From Lachnospiraceae bacterium (lineage in GTDB: Bacteria; Bacillota; Clostridia; Lachnospirales; Lachnospiraceae), in contig JAEDCX010000008.1 of the NCBI GenBank assembly GCA_016293925.1, positions 1 through 44,322 on the forward strand: 44,322 nt of DNA, in the 5' to 3' direction. The translations under genes and the position numbers were made by a program. The notes below the pieces were generated by a model. The model worked only from the letters and a program-made list of their open reading frames with translations. It was not told where the DNA came from and searched no databases. Below, piece after piece: positions 7,704-16,531 of this stretch. Each line of letters starts with the position of its first letter. The first letter of the stretch is position 1.

Positions 7704-9620
7704 TTATACACCGGTCTGGAGAATCAGACGGTCATAACACTCTGTCAGCGTCTGAATCATCTTGGAGGCAAGGTTATACGCATTCTGATACTTTACCAGG
7801 CCCATTGCTTCCTCATCCTCATCCACGCCGGAAATGGAGATCCGCATGTTGTCGATCGTTTTCCCGATCCGGTCAAATGTATTGACCTGATTTTCTACTT
7901 CGTTTGCATTCAATGCCACGTCCGACAGCATACACTGAAGATATTCACCTGCGGAACATCCCCGGAACGACATCTTATCTTTGTTGGTCTGCAGATCGAT
8001 CAGATCACTGACCACATCATAAGCATCCTGACCTGCAGCCGCATCCGTATGGGTAGCAAACAGGTCGGCATTCTGTCGAATCGCATCGCTGATTGCAAAA
8101 TTAGCTGCCGTCATCCTGTAATAGCTGTCATCGGTACTGCTGATGCTGTAGGAGACATTCTCCAAAACACCGTCTCCGTTGGTGTCTGCCTGGGTGGTAT
8201 AGGATTGTCCGAACGTGAACTGGGCGTCCTCCGTCGGAACATCTGCCAGAAAGAAAAACTGCGCGTCATTGCCATATGCATCCACACTGCCCTCCTGGGT
8301 CAGAATATCATTGAAGGATTTCGCAAAGGAGCGAACAAATTCATTCATCTGCTCCATGTAGTACGGAATACCCTGATAATGAAAAGCGTTGCCTACTCTT
8401 GCTTCTTTATTCACGCGATCGGAAGAGACCGCAGACTCATTCTCCGGACTTAACACAAATGTGTAGGAATACGTATCCGTATTCACATCATAATCCATCT
8501 GCCAGCTGTCATATTTGAACTGTTGGTTGCCCAGTGTAATCAAGCCGCCTCCATCTGCCAGGGTGCATTTGTTCATATCTTTCAGGTAAGTTTCTGTCAC
8601 CTCTACCGTAACGGTATCTCTTGCGGCACCGTCCACAGAGGTGATTCCCGTCCCTGTGACCTGTCCGTGGAAATACTCCCCGTTGTTACCGTCCCGCAGC
8701 TGGATCAATCCATTCAGTTTACCGCCGATACTGGGATTGGTCAGGCTGAACCGGTTGCCATTGGACCAGTACAGGTCATACAGACCGTCCGCATCAGACT
8801 GGTTGATTTTCTCATCTGTGGCTCTTGCCTCACAGGATAGTGTATGAAAGTCATTGCCATACACCAGCACATCGCCTCCGGCAATCATGACGCTGAAGTT
8901 GGTTCCTCCGGTCTTACGATCCGGATCGTTAGAATCGTAGATGGGCGTCTCATTGGTTTCAACGGACACGATCTCCGACAATTCATCCAAAAGAGTTGTT
9001 CTCTTATCTCTCAGTTCATTGGCGGTCCCGCCACCCATCTCAATGATATTGATCTGCTTATTGATGGTGGCAATCTGTTCCGCAATGGAATTGACGGCAT
9101 CCACCTGAACCTTAATCTCGGAATTCACATCCTTCTGCAGATTCTGCATCTGACCGGACATATTCTTGAAATACTCCACCAGATTCTCTGCATATCCCAC
9201 GAAGTTCGTTTTCGTCGTGGTGCTTCCCGCAGATTTACGGATCTCCTCCAGTGCCGTAAACATCTCGCCGAATATCGAATTGAAGCCCTTGGTATATTTG
9301 TCATCGGTGTAATAATCTTCGATCAGCTTGTAATAGTACTGTTTGGTCTCCACCTCGCCGTAGCTGGCATTGTTATTCCAATAGCGTGAATCATAGAAGT
9401 CATCACGAATCCGCTGAATCGCTATCGTATCCACACCGGCACCGGCACATCCGTAGGTCGTAAATGTCCGCAGTGCATTGGACGCCTGCTGCACCACCTG
9501 CTGGCGGCTGTATCCTTCCGTATTCACATTGGAAATGTTATTCGCTGTGGTATTCAGAGCGGCATTGGATGCCAGAAGCCCTGTGTAAGCGGTATTCAAT
9601 CCAAAAAATGTTGATGGCAT
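7704..9620 (-). CDS. flgK: Flagellar hook-associated protein FlgK, paralogue 1 (HAP1)
   Basis: A 638-residue HAP1 protein that starts MPSTFFGLNTAYTGLLASNAALNTTANNISNVNTEGYSRQ, the conserved rod/hook-family N-terminus with its ANNISNVNTxGYSRQ motif. It ends with the matching C-terminal helix (MGLVKYQNAYNLASKMIQTLTECYDRLI). The central domain from about 340 to 540 is variable. The start was set to 9620, where GGAGG lies nine bases upstream; the longer open frame to 9701 would overlap the end of the other flgK gene. It is the second of two adjacent FlgK-like genes, which are clearly different proteins and not a recent duplication. Confidence 0.93.
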   Translation of the reverse strand: MPSTFFGLNTAYTGLLASNAALNTTANNISNVNTEGYSRQQVVQQASNALRTFTTYGCAGAGVDTIAIQRIRDDFYDSRYWNNNASYGEVETKQYYYKLIEDYYTDDKYTKGFNSIFGEMFTALEEIRKSAGSTTTKTNFVGYAENLVEYFKNMSGQMQNLQKDVNSEIKVQVDAVNSIAEQIATINKQINIIEMGGGTANELRDKRTTLLDELSEIVSVETNETPIYDSNDPDRKTGGTNFSVMIAGGDVLVYGNDFHTLSCEARATDEKINQSDADGLYDLYWSNGNRFSLTNPSIGGKLNGLIQLRDGNNGEYFHGQVTGTGITSVDGAARDTVTVEVTETYLKDMNKCTLADGGGLITLGNQQFKYDSWQMDYDVNTDTYSYTFVLSPENESAVSSDRVNKEARVGNAFHYQGIPYYMEQMNEFVRSFAKSFNDILTQEGSVDAYGNDAQFFFLADVPTEDAQFTFGQSYTTQADTNGDGVLENVSYSISSTDDSYYRMTAANFAISDAIRQNADLFATHTDAAAGQDAYDVVSDLIDLQTNKDKMSFRGCSAGEYLQCMLSDVALNANEVENQVNTFDRIGKTIDNMRISISGVDEDEEAMGLVKYQNAYNLASKMIQTLTECYDRLILQTGV

Positions 9621-9647
9621 TATCCCCTGCCTCCTCTCATGATTCAT

Positions 9648-9665
9648 CCGGCACGTCTGTGCCGG
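9648..9665 (-). other. Intercistronic hairpin between the two flgK genes
   Basis: CCGGCAC (9648-9654), four bases, GTGCCGG (9659-9665): a perfect 7-bp stem lying between the stop of one flgK and the Shine-Dalgarno of the next. No U-run follows, so it more likely affects mRNA processing or stability than termination. Confidence 0.5.
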
Positions 9666-9687
9666 CGATGCCCTGCTGCTGTACAGG

Positions 9688-11355
9688 TTATGATGCGCCA
9701 AGCGTTGTCAGAATATGTTCCAGCATCTCATCGATAACATTGATATACCGGCTGGCTGCATTATAAGCATTCTGGTATTTGATCATATGGGACAACTCTT
9801 CCTCCGAAGAAACACCCATGATCTGATCTCTGGCAGCATCCGTATTCTCCACGGTCGCTTCCTGACTGCTGCTAATGCTGGCCATGACCGATCCGGTATT
9901 GGAAACCTGAGAAATCAGGCTGTTATAGTAATCGGTAAAGTTGTAAGCGGTCTTCAGATTCGGATTCAGAATGTAGTTCTCTTCCTCAAAGAGTTTTGCC
10001 ATCTTGGCAACCGTCTCAAAATCCTCCGATTTATCCGGTCTGACGAAGTTCAGGAGCGTCGGTTGTTTGATCAGATCCCCATTGACCTGAATATTCATCG
10101 TCGTATACAACGTCTCTGTGCGTGCAGGATCCTCCGGAACGTAGTTCCAGCCGCTTCCGTCAAACTCATACGCATCCGTCGTCATCTTGGTAAACAGCTG
10201 CATCGGACTGCCATCCTCATTGCACAGATACCCGGTGGCGGGATCGGATGCTTCTGCCAGAACCCGGTTGATTCCGGTTACCACCGCATGAATCAGCTGA
10301 TCGAACTCTGCCTGCACATTCATCATGACAGACTGGGAAATATAGGTGTCATAATATCCTTCTCCCTTCAGTCCGTCATCCAGATCCGTGTAATTGGCTC
10401 TGTGGTCGCCTCGCGCAAACAGCATGGATTTCAGTTCTCCGATGTCGGTGTCCGTCGCGGCAGAAATGGTCTGCTTCATATTGAATACCTTGGCGTTGTC
10501 TATATTGATGATCTCCGTACCGTCGGCGGATTGCTGAATCGTTGCATTCTGTGGCCAGTACGGCGTATAGAATCCATTGGTCACATCAGTCTGCAGTTCG
10601 ATGTGATAGCACTTGGATGTAGTGATAAAATCGTTACCCTCCAGACGCACGTTGATGTTTCCGAACGCATCCGTATCGTAATCTATATTGGCAAGTCCCG
10701 ACAATTCGTCCAGTAGTTTGTTTCTGGCATCTCTCAGGTCATTGGCATTCTCAATGCCTGCGGTTTCAATCTCCCGGATTCCGTCATTGTATTCCTTGAT
10801 CTTGTCACCGATCTCGTTGATTCTCTCAACCTTATTCTTGATCTGGATGTTCAGATTGTCCTGATAGGAACTCAGTTCTCCGTACACATCCTGTGATTTG
10901 CGGACAAACTGGGCGGCACGCTGTACCACAAGGGTCTGAATCGTGCTGCTGGCCGGATTCTTCGCAAGTTCCTGTACAGACGACCACAGATCCGACAGCC
11001 CCTGGGAAAACGGAGACGTTTTCAACTCTCCCAGTGCATTTTCCACCTCTTCAATTGCTTTCAGGGAAACATCATAAAACGCACTGCGACCGGACTCTCT
11101 GCGAAATGTCTGATCCAGAAACTGATCTCTGACTTGTCTTACTTTGGAATACGTTACGCCCGATCCAACCTGCTGATTGGAGACCGTATTGGCGCTCACC
11201 CGAATGGTGTTGTAGATGGATGTCCCCAGAAGAACCTGCTGGCGCACGTACCCCGAGGTATCAATATTAGAAAGATTATGTGCAGTTGTATTCAGGGAAT
11301 TCTGTGCGGTCTGGAGACCGGACACTCCTGTGAAAAGACTACCCATTAACGGCAT
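9688..11355 (-). CDS. flgK: Flagellar hook-associated protein FlgK, paralogue 2 (HAP1)
   Basis: A 555-residue protein with the same family architecture: N-terminus MGSLFTGVSGLQTAQNSLNTTAHNLSNIDTSGYVRQQ and C-terminus LSHMIKYQNAYNAASRYINVIDEMLEHIL. The canonical GYSRQ is GYVRQ here. HAP1 links hook to filament. Two complete FlgK genes in tandem mean either that both are built into the junction or that they serve different filaments; the two share only the conserved ends. The start at 11355 has GAGGTG five bases upstream. It lies directly after flgN, whose product is the usual FlgK/FlgL export chaperone. Confidence 0.93.
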   Translation of the reverse strand: MPLMGSLFTGVSGLQTAQNSLNTTAHNLSNIDTSGYVRQQVLLGTSIYNTIRVSANTVSNQQVGSGVTYSKVRQVRDQFLDQTFRRESGRSAFYDVSLKAIEEVENALGELKTSPFSQGLSDLWSSVQELAKNPASSTIQTLVVQRAAQFVRKSQDVYGELSSYQDNLNIQIKNKVERINEIGDKIKEYNDGIREIETAGIENANDLRDARNKLLDELSGLANIDYDTDAFGNINVRLEGNDFITTSKCYHIELQTDVTNGFYTPYWPQNATIQQSADGTEIINIDNAKVFNMKQTISAATDTDIGELKSMLFARGDHRANYTDLDDGLKGEGYYDTYISQSVMMNVQAEFDQLIHAVVTGINRVLAEASDPATGYLCNEDGSPMQLFTKMTTDAYEFDGSGWNYVPEDPARTETLYTTMNIQVNGDLIKQPTLLNFVRPDKSEDFETVAKMAKLFEEENYILNPNLKTAYNFTDYYNSLISQVSNTGSVMASISSSQEATVENTDAARDQIMGVSSEEELSHMIKYQNAYNAASRYINVIDEMLEHILTTLGAS

Positions 11356-11375
11356 AAGATCACCTCACGTGCTGA

Positions 11376-11894
11376 CTACTGTTTCGCGTCAAAGCCGGAA
11401 GGTGTTGTTCCCATTGTATATCCGGAATTCAAAGCCCCTTTGTTATAGTTGGCCATCTCCGGCGCGGTCCTTGTCGCGTTCACCATATTCATCTCAAACT
11501 CCAGCATACCCATAGCCGTCTGCAATAGCTCGCGATTGTTTTCGTTTACCCTCGCCAGATTGGCAACCACACTTTTCAAATGATCATGGGCCTCTGATAA
11601 TTGTTTCTGTTCCGATGGTCTTGATGACAGCATCATAATTACGTTATCCAGTTTCAGTGTCTCAACATCCTTGTTGATCACGTTGGCGATATCTTCCATG
11701 ACGGAGCTTCTCTGTCCGTCCAAATGGTTGATCCTGTTCACAACGGTTTGTTCCTCATCCGTGATTCTGTTCAACTCCTCCAGATTACCTGCAACGATAA
11801 CCGGAGTCTTGCTCTGAGACAATTCCAGCAGAGTCTCGTATTCTGAACATTCCATATTCAAAACATCGATCAAGTTCTCCATTAAACTTGCCAC
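11376..11894 (-). CDS. flgN: Flagellar export chaperone FlgN
   Basis: A helical, 172-residue protein matching the FlgN family: N-terminal MENLIDVLNMECSEYETLLELSQSKTPVIVAGNLEELNRITDEEQTVVNRI, a middle coiled coil with an LARVNENNRELLQTAM motif, and a disordered tail with NYNKGA, common at the end of FlgN. FlgN binds FlgK and FlgL and delivers them to the export gate. The start is probably a GTG at 11894, seven bases after GAGG; an ATG four codons later has no good ribosome site. The gene lies between flgM and the two flgK genes, as in Bacillus. Confidence 0.88.
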   Translation of the reverse strand: MASLMENLIDVLNMECSEYETLLELSQSKTPVIVAGNLEELNRITDEEQTVVNRINHLDGQRSSVMEDIANVINKDVETLKLDNVIMMLSSRPSEQKQLSEAHDHLKSVVANLARVNENNRELLQTAMGMLEFEMNMVNATRTAPEMANYNKGALNSGYTMGTTPSGFDAKQ

Positions 11895-11918
11895 CGGAAT
11901 ACCTCATTTCTTTGGGTT

Positions 11919-11954
11919 GTATAAGTTCCCGGCATTTCATGCGGGAACTTATAC
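11919..11954 (-). other. 13-bp inverted repeat between flgM and flgN
   Basis: GTATAAGTTCCCG (11919-11931) and its exact complement (11942-11954) flank a 10-base centre that can pair further. It lies in the 136-base gap between flgM and flgN, just upstream of the flgN Shine-Dalgarno. There is no U-run, so it is not an ordinary terminator. Confidence 0.7.
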
Positions 11955-12030
11955 AGAAATCATTGTAACAAATCCTGCGCCACTGCCGCTTCCATCGACT
12001 CATGATGCGGGACATAACGTACGACTATGA

Positions 12031-12306
12031 TTATCTCAACTCGTTGAATTTCTCCATCAGTTTGGATGCGAAGTCATCTACGCTTACATCGTAGCTGCCA
12101 TTCTGGATCTTCGCTTTGATGGGAGCCGTAAGTTCTTCTCTTACGTCTGCGCTGTTTGCAACAGCCTGTTTCGCAGTCTGGATATCCTTTCCAGCACTGG
12201 AAATCTGCAGCTTATCCATAAAACTTGTTGAAGCAGTCTTCTGGTTTTTGTTCGGACCCTTCGGCTGATAAGCTTGCTGAACCTGAATATACGATTCGAT
12301 ACGCAT
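12031..12306 (-). CDS. flgM: Anti-sigma-28 factor FlgM
   Basis: FlgM (91 aa) holds sigma-28 inactive until the hook is finished and is then exported. The N-terminal half is polar and likely unfolded. The C-terminal half carries the family motif: DKLQISSAGKDIQTAKQAV, then REELTAPIKAKIQNGSYDVSVDDFASKLMEKF, equivalent to the sigma-binding helices. It is the first gene of the flagellar cluster and lies behind a sigma-28 promoter, so FlgM is under the control of the factor it inhibits. The start has an AAGGAGGGAGG ribosome site. Confidence 0.95.
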   Translation of the reverse strand: MRIESYIQVQQAYQPKGPNKNQKTASTSFMDKLQISSAGKDIQTAKQAVANSADVREELTAPIKAKIQNGSYDVSVDDFASKLMEKFNELR

Positions 12307-12361
12307 ATGAATTCCTCCCTCCTTGGATTGATACGCTATCTCTTGAATGATTTCACCTTAT

Positions 12362-12388
12362 GTATCGGAGTATTTTGGCAGAACTTTA
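12362..12388 (-). promoter_or_regulatory. Sigma-28 promoter of the flgM-flgN-flgK-flgL-fliW-csrA unit
   Basis: On the minus strand TAAAGTTC (from 12388), 11 bases, then TCCGATAC (12362-12369). This fits the FliA consensus TAAAGTTT-N11-GCCGATAA closely, and the TAAA-to-CCGATA spacing is 15. It lies about 55 bases upstream of the flgM start. Confidence 0.8.
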
Positions 12389-12449
12389 TAGTTTCCACTA
12401 ATTTTTTCTGAGGATTCTTCCGATTCCTGCTCCGTTTCCGGTAACCGTG

Positions 12450-12458
12450 TGGTATAAT
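12450..12458 (+). promoter_or_regulatory. Extended -10 promoter of the histidine phosphatase gene
   Basis: TGG followed by TATAAT (12453-12458) is an extended -10 element with a perfect Pribnow box; the -35 region is poor. It is divergent from the flgM promoter, about 65 bases away. Confidence 0.6.
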
Positions 12459-12514
12459 CCAGTTAATTCATCAGACTATGTATCGGCATCCGATGCGAAT
12501 GACAGGAGAGGCAA

Positions 12515-13294
12515 ATGAAAATTATTTTTATCAGACACGCAGAACCGGATTACAGTATAGATTCCCTTACTTCCAAAGGCTTTCACGAAGCGGAGCTGTT
12601 GGTGACCAGATCCTCCCACTGGAAGATTGATCAATTCTATTGTTCCCCGTTGGGACGGGCCCGTGATACCGCAGCACCCACTCTGGCCGCCCATCACGCA
12701 GAAGCCATTACCTATGACTGGTTGCGGGAATTCCATGCCCCCGTGCCGAATCCTTTGGACCCGTCTTCGCTCTATATACCTTGGGATTTTATGCCGGATT
12801 ATCTGAGTAAATATCCGGAACTCTATGACCCCAACCACTGGTGGGAAGCCCCGATCATGCAACAGGGTCCTGTTAAAGAAGAATATGACCGTGTGGTCCG
12901 GGAATTTGACAAACTGCTTGCCGGGTACGGATACACCCGCAAAGACTTCTACTATACAACAGACGGCTCCAACGGATCCAGCTGTTCTTTTATGGAATAT
13001 AACGGCACTACCGCTGCCTGTCAGAAAATGGCACCCCACGAACCGGTCATCGCTATTTTCTGCCACCTGGGCGTTATGATGGTGCTTTTAAGTCATCTGA
13101 TGAATACATCTCCCTGTACCCTGTGGCACGGTATTTTCGTTCCACCATGCTCTGTTACCGTTGTGGGCAGCGAAGAAAGAGAGCCCGGAAGCGTTCTCTT
13201 CCGAGCTCAATTGATCGGTGACGAATCCCACCTGCGGGAGCAGGGGGAACCAATCTCCTATTACGGCGGATTCTCCAATCCGTATCAGTTGTAG
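12515..13294 (+). CDS. Histidine phosphatase superfamily protein
   Basis: A cytosolic protein of 259 aa. It opens with MKIIFIRHAEPDY, the RHxE/RHG active-site motif whose histidine is phosphorylated in the reaction (His8). An SPLGRARDTAAP motif follows near residue 45, giving the second catalytic Arg. The second catalytic His is probably in IFCHLGVMMVLLSH near residue 190. The family includes phosphoglycerate mutases and small-molecule phosphatases; the long insert between residues 70 and 180 (rich in Pro, Tyr and Trp) gives no substrate clue. AGGAG lies seven bases before the start. It is a single-gene unit between the flagellar cluster and a convergent gene. Confidence 0.85.
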   Translation: MKIIFIRHAEPDYSIDSLTSKGFHEAELLVTRSSHWKIDQFYCSPLGRARDTAAPTLAAHHAEAITYDWLREFHAPVPNPLDPSSLYIPWDFMPDYLSKYPELYDPNHWWEAPIMQQGPVKEEYDRVVREFDKLLAGYGYTRKDFYYTTDGSNGSSCSFMEYNGTTAACQKMAPHEPVIAIFCHLGVMMVLLSHLMNTSPCTLWHGIFVPPCSVTVVGSEEREPGSVLFRAQLIGDESHLREQGEPISYYGGFSNPYQL

Positions 13295-13358
13295 TGGTAT
13301 GAATACGCACGATGTCCGTCATAAGAGAATGACATAATGGAAAGCAGGAAATACTTTT

Positions 13359-13955
13359 TTACTGAAAATGCTCCCGGATAAAATCAATGCGATAGAAGTA
13401 GGTGCTGGCCGGGCTCTCATCTTCCGGAGTCTCGCAGATCCATTCGGAAACCACCTGTACCTCACATACCACGATCATATTGCCGCACAGCTGCACATAC
13501 TCTTCTATCGAAGCGTCGCATACACCGCTCAGCCATCCCTGAATATAGGTATCCCCCTGCTCTACCACGCTGCCAAACCATTTTTCAACAATGAATGTAT
13601 AGGCTTTCCCTGCCTCTTCTTCCGAATCAAAGATGTAATATCCCAGTTCGCTATATACGTTCTGTGTATCTGTTCCTTTTCGATTGACCCAGACATCGAG
13701 ACACTCGCAATCGCCCAGTTTGAAATCCCGGCTTCTCACCTGATCGTACTCATCCATCAGAGATTCAATGGACTGTAATGTGTACAGTTCCCTCTCCTGC
13801 ACAACCGTTCCTGTTCCCGTCAGCGATCCCAGTGTCATTCGTTCCCCTGTCTGCGAATTCCGCGTTTTCTTCAGCTGTAAACCCAGAATGACCGATAAGC
13901 CGATTACAATCAGTGTCAGCGTGGCAATCGCCATCACCCAGTACTTCTTTTTCAT
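13359..13955 (-). CDS. Membrane-anchored protein of unknown function
   Basis: A 198-residue protein with a positively charged start (MKKKYWV) and one hydrophobic helix at about residues 6-28, so it is probably held in the membrane by its N-terminus with the rest outside. The outer part has a mixed alpha/beta look with four cysteines that could form disulfides. It contains a FDSEEEAGKAYTFIVEKWF stretch of the kind found in small secreted Clostridia proteins. No family was recognised. The start at 13955 (AGGAG nine bases upstream) was preferred to a TTG at 13973 that overlaps this site. It is convergent with the phosphatase gene and stands alone. Confidence 0.7.
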   Translation of the reverse strand: MKKKYWVMAIATLTLIVIGLSVILGLQLKKTRNSQTGERMTLGSLTGTGTVVQERELYTLQSIESLMDEYDQVRSRDFKLGDCECLDVWVNRKGTDTQNVYSELGYYIFDSEEEAGKAYTFIVEKWFGSVVEQGDTYIQGWLSGVCDASIEEYVQLCGNMIVVCEVQVVSEWICETPEDESPASTYFYRIDFIREHFQ

Positions 13956-14059
13956 TACTCTATTTCTCCTCAAAACCTGTTCTATCTGAAATCAGGTTTT
14001 GCCTTCTGTAACAGATACGACTGACAGGATTGCTTTTTGTGGATTTTTTACGATATTCC

Positions 14060-14093
14060 AAAAAAGCCGGATCGTATCACAACCATCCGGTTT
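14060..14093 (-). terminator. Intrinsic terminator of the metal efflux operon
   Basis: On the minus strand AACCGGAU, a 12-base loop, AUCCGGC, then UUUUUU. It lies just after the arsR stop and ends the HMA-ATPase-arsR transcript. Confidence 0.8.
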
Positions 14094-14114
14094 ACGTACC
14101 ACACTATCAATTAT

Positions 14115-14501
14115 CTATTCCTCAATGTGTTCTCTTCCCTGGTCAATGATCGTGCGGACATGGGCATCTGCAAGGGAATAGAAGATGGATTTGCCTTCCC
14201 GCCTGCTCTTCACCAGTTTGTTCTGTTTTAAGATTTTCAGCTGATGAGATACCGCAGATTGTGTCATATTCAGAGTTTCCGCAAGATCGCAGACACAAAC
14301 CTCTGCCTCGAAAAGAACAAACAGGATCCGGATTCTGGTGGAATCCCCGAATACCTTGAACAGTTCCGCAAGATCATACAGTTCCTCTTCGCCAATCATA
14401 TTGTCCTGCACGATCTGCAGCAGATTTTCGTGAATCTCTGTGGATTCGCAGCACATACATTCTTTTTCTCTGATCCTAATATCTGACATCCTATCAACCA
14501 T
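14115..14501 (-). CDS. ArsR/SmtB-family metal-sensing repressor
   Basis: A 128-residue winged-helix repressor. The recognition helix is in VCVCDLAETLNMTQSAVSHQLKILKQNKLV (residues 68-97). Two metal sites can be read: a CadC-type site (Cys-Met-Cys-Cys at 15-18 plus Cys69 and Cys71 of the VCVC motif) and an SmtB alpha-5 zinc site (Asp112, His114, His125, Glu128) with exactly the family spacing. It therefore probably senses Cd/Pb or Zn and releases DNA on binding. It is the last gene of the efflux operon it is likely to control; the operator is at 16793-16814. The start is ambiguous between 14501 and 14489. Confidence 0.93.
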   Translation of the reverse strand: MVDRMSDIRIREKECMCCESTEIHENLLQIVQDNMIGEEELYDLAELFKVFGDSTRIRILFVLFEAEVCVCDLAETLNMTQSAVSHQLKILKQNKLVKSRREGKSIFYSLADAHVRTIIDQGREHIEE

Positions 14502-14586
14502 GCCTTTCCCATACGGGAATCTCCATCCCCCGTATGCTTCTCCTCATATCTGTTTCCCGTCTGCCCGTCCGTCATACCGGAAATCT

Positions 14587-16506
14587 CTACAGATTCTTCA
14601 CCCGCAGTGCCCGGATCGCGTTCAATACCGCGATCACCATCACTCCCACGTCAGCAAAAATTGCAATCCACATGTTGGCGATTCCCAGCGCGCCCAGAAT
14701 CAGACACAGCAGTTTGACGCCGATTGCAAAATAAATATTCTGGTACACGATACGAATACATTTCTTGGAAATCCGAATCGCCTTGGCAATCTTCAGCGGA
14801 TCGTCATCCATCAGGACAATGTCGGCCGCTTCAATGGCAGCATCCGATCCCATGGCACCCATGGCAATACCGATATCTGCCCTGGAGAGTACAGGTGCGT
14901 CATTGATACCGTCACCGACAAACGCAACGATCTCTTTTCCCTGCTTCCGATCCAGTACTTCTTCTACACGGCTTACTTTATCTGCCGGCAACAACTCGCT
15001 GTATACCTTGTCAATGCCAAGTTCTGCCGCAATGCTGTCTGCAACATTCTTACGGTCTCCGGTCAGCATAATGGTCTCACGCATACCTGCTCTTTTCAGC
15101 GCGGCAACCGCCTCGCCGGCTGTTTCTTTCAACCGGTCAGCAATCAGGATATAGCCCGCATATCTATTCTGTATCATAACATGAACGATTGTGCCAACGC
15201 CAGTATTTTCTGCAAAGGGCAGATTCAGACGTCGCATCAGCTTCTCGTTACCGCATCCGACGGCGACCCCGTCAACCTTGGCCAACACACCGTTCCCGCT
15301 GATCTCTTCCACGTCACGGATACGGGTCTGATCAATTTCCTTCCCATATGCAGCGATCAGACTCTTGCTGATCGGATGCGTGGAATAACTCTCTGCCAGC
15401 GCCGCATACTCCAGAAGCGTATCTTCAGAGATGTCTGTGATTCCCTCGGCAGCATGCACCTCTTTTACTTCGAAAACACCCTGCGTCATGGTTCCGGTCT
15501 TATCAAACATCACATATTTGGTCTGTGACAAACGCTCCAGATAGTTGGAGCCCTTTACGAGAACCCCTTCCCGGCTGGCACCACCGATTCCCGCAAAGAA
15601 GCTTAGGGGAATACTGATGACCAATGCACACGGACAGCTGATAACCAGGAATGTCAAGGCTCTCATAATCCACTCTGTCCACGTTGTTAGACCGTTTCCT
15701 CCACCCATTGTCAGAAGAATAACCACCGGCGGAATAACGGCCAATGCCAATGCACTGCAGCACACAATCGGGGTGTAGAATTTCGCAAATCTGGAAATAA
15801 ACTGTTCCGACTGTGATTTTTTGGAACCGGCATTCTCCACCAGTTCCAGAATCTTGGAAGCGGTAGACTCCCCAAACTCTTTGGTAGTGCGAATCTTCAG
15901 TAATCCGTTTAAGTTAATACTTCCGCTGATGATCCCGTCACCCACGTTGACTTCCCGCGGAACACTCTCACCGGTAAGGGCGGACGTATTCAGAAAAGAT
16001 CTGCCTTCCGTAACAACGCCGTCAATCGGTACCTTCTCCCCCGGTTTCACCAGAATCATACTGCCAATCGCCACTTCATCCGGATCAACCTGCTCCCATT
16101 CACCGTTCTCATTCTCCAGATTCGCATAATCCGGACGGATATCCATCAGTTCACTGATATTCTTACGACTCCTGCCAACCGCATAACTCTGGAACAGCTC
16201 GCCGATCTGATAGAAGATCATAACGGCAACCCCTTCCCGGTAGTCCTCCAGGGCGATGGCACCAATTGTTGCAATGGCCATCAGGAAATTCTCATCAAAC
16301 ACCTGTCTGCGCAGAATACCCTTCCAGGCCTTCCGCAGAATATCATATCCGATCACCAGGTAGGGAACCAGGTACAAAGCCAGCGTCAACCACCGGTTTG
16401 TGTACAGAGCACAGTCCGGAATACACTCCTGCGTGATCCACAAACCTGCCACCAGCACGATGGATACAATCAATCTCACAAGGACCTTACGTTGCTTTCT
16501 GTTCAT
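14587..16506 (-). CDS. Heavy-metal translocating P1B-type ATPase (Zn/Cd/Pb exporter)
   Basis: A 639-residue membrane pump. The motifs are in order: TGES (178-181) in the actuator domain, CPC in the transport helix (291-293), DKTGT with the phosphorylated Asp335, the HP dipeptide of the SERCA-like P1B subgroup (377-378), and GDGINDAP near the C-terminus. The CPC motif with nearby polar residues and the ArsR/SmtB neighbour point to Zn(II)/Cd(II)/Pb(II) export (ZntA/CadA group) and not copper. It lacks the usual N-terminal metal-binding (HMA) domain; that domain is encoded separately by the preceding gene, 25 bases upstream. It is in one operon with the HMA protein and arsR. Confidence 0.93.
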   Translation of the reverse strand: MNRKQRKVLVRLIVSIVLVAGLWITQECIPDCALYTNRWLTLALYLVPYLVIGYDILRKAWKGILRRQVFDENFLMAIATIGAIALEDYREGVAVMIFYQIGELFQSYAVGRSRKNISELMDIRPDYANLENENGEWEQVDPDEVAIGSMILVKPGEKVPIDGVVTEGRSFLNTSALTGESVPREVNVGDGIISGSINLNGLLKIRTTKEFGESTASKILELVENAGSKKSQSEQFISRFAKFYTPIVCCSALALAVIPPVVILLTMGGGNGLTTWTEWIMRALTFLVISCPCALVISIPLSFFAGIGGASREGVLVKGSNYLERLSQTKYVMFDKTGTMTQGVFEVKEVHAAEGITDISEDTLLEYAALAESYSTHPISKSLIAAYGKEIDQTRIRDVEEISGNGVLAKVDGVAVGCGNEKLMRRLNLPFAENTGVGTIVHVMIQNRYAGYILIADRLKETAGEAVAALKRAGMRETIMLTGDRKNVADSIAAELGIDKVYSELLPADKVSRVEEVLDRKQGKEIVAFVGDGINDAPVLSRADIGIAMGAMGSDAAIEAADIVLMDDDPLKIAKAIRISKKCIRIVYQNIYFAIGVKLLCLILGALGIANMWIAIFADVGVMVIAVLNAIRALRVKNL

Positions 16507-16531
16507 ACATCATCTCTCCATTGAAGTTTCT

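Noticed and set aside
8000..9700. Long plus-strand open frames opposite flgK, fliD, the fab genes and flotillin
   Set aside because: They mirror the codon structure of well-supported minus-strand genes and have no family motifs or ribosome sites.
1..12306. The flagellar region as a recently transferred island
   Set aside because: No integrase, repeat, tRNA or sharp change in base use was noticed at its edges, and gene order follows the conserved Firmicute pattern.
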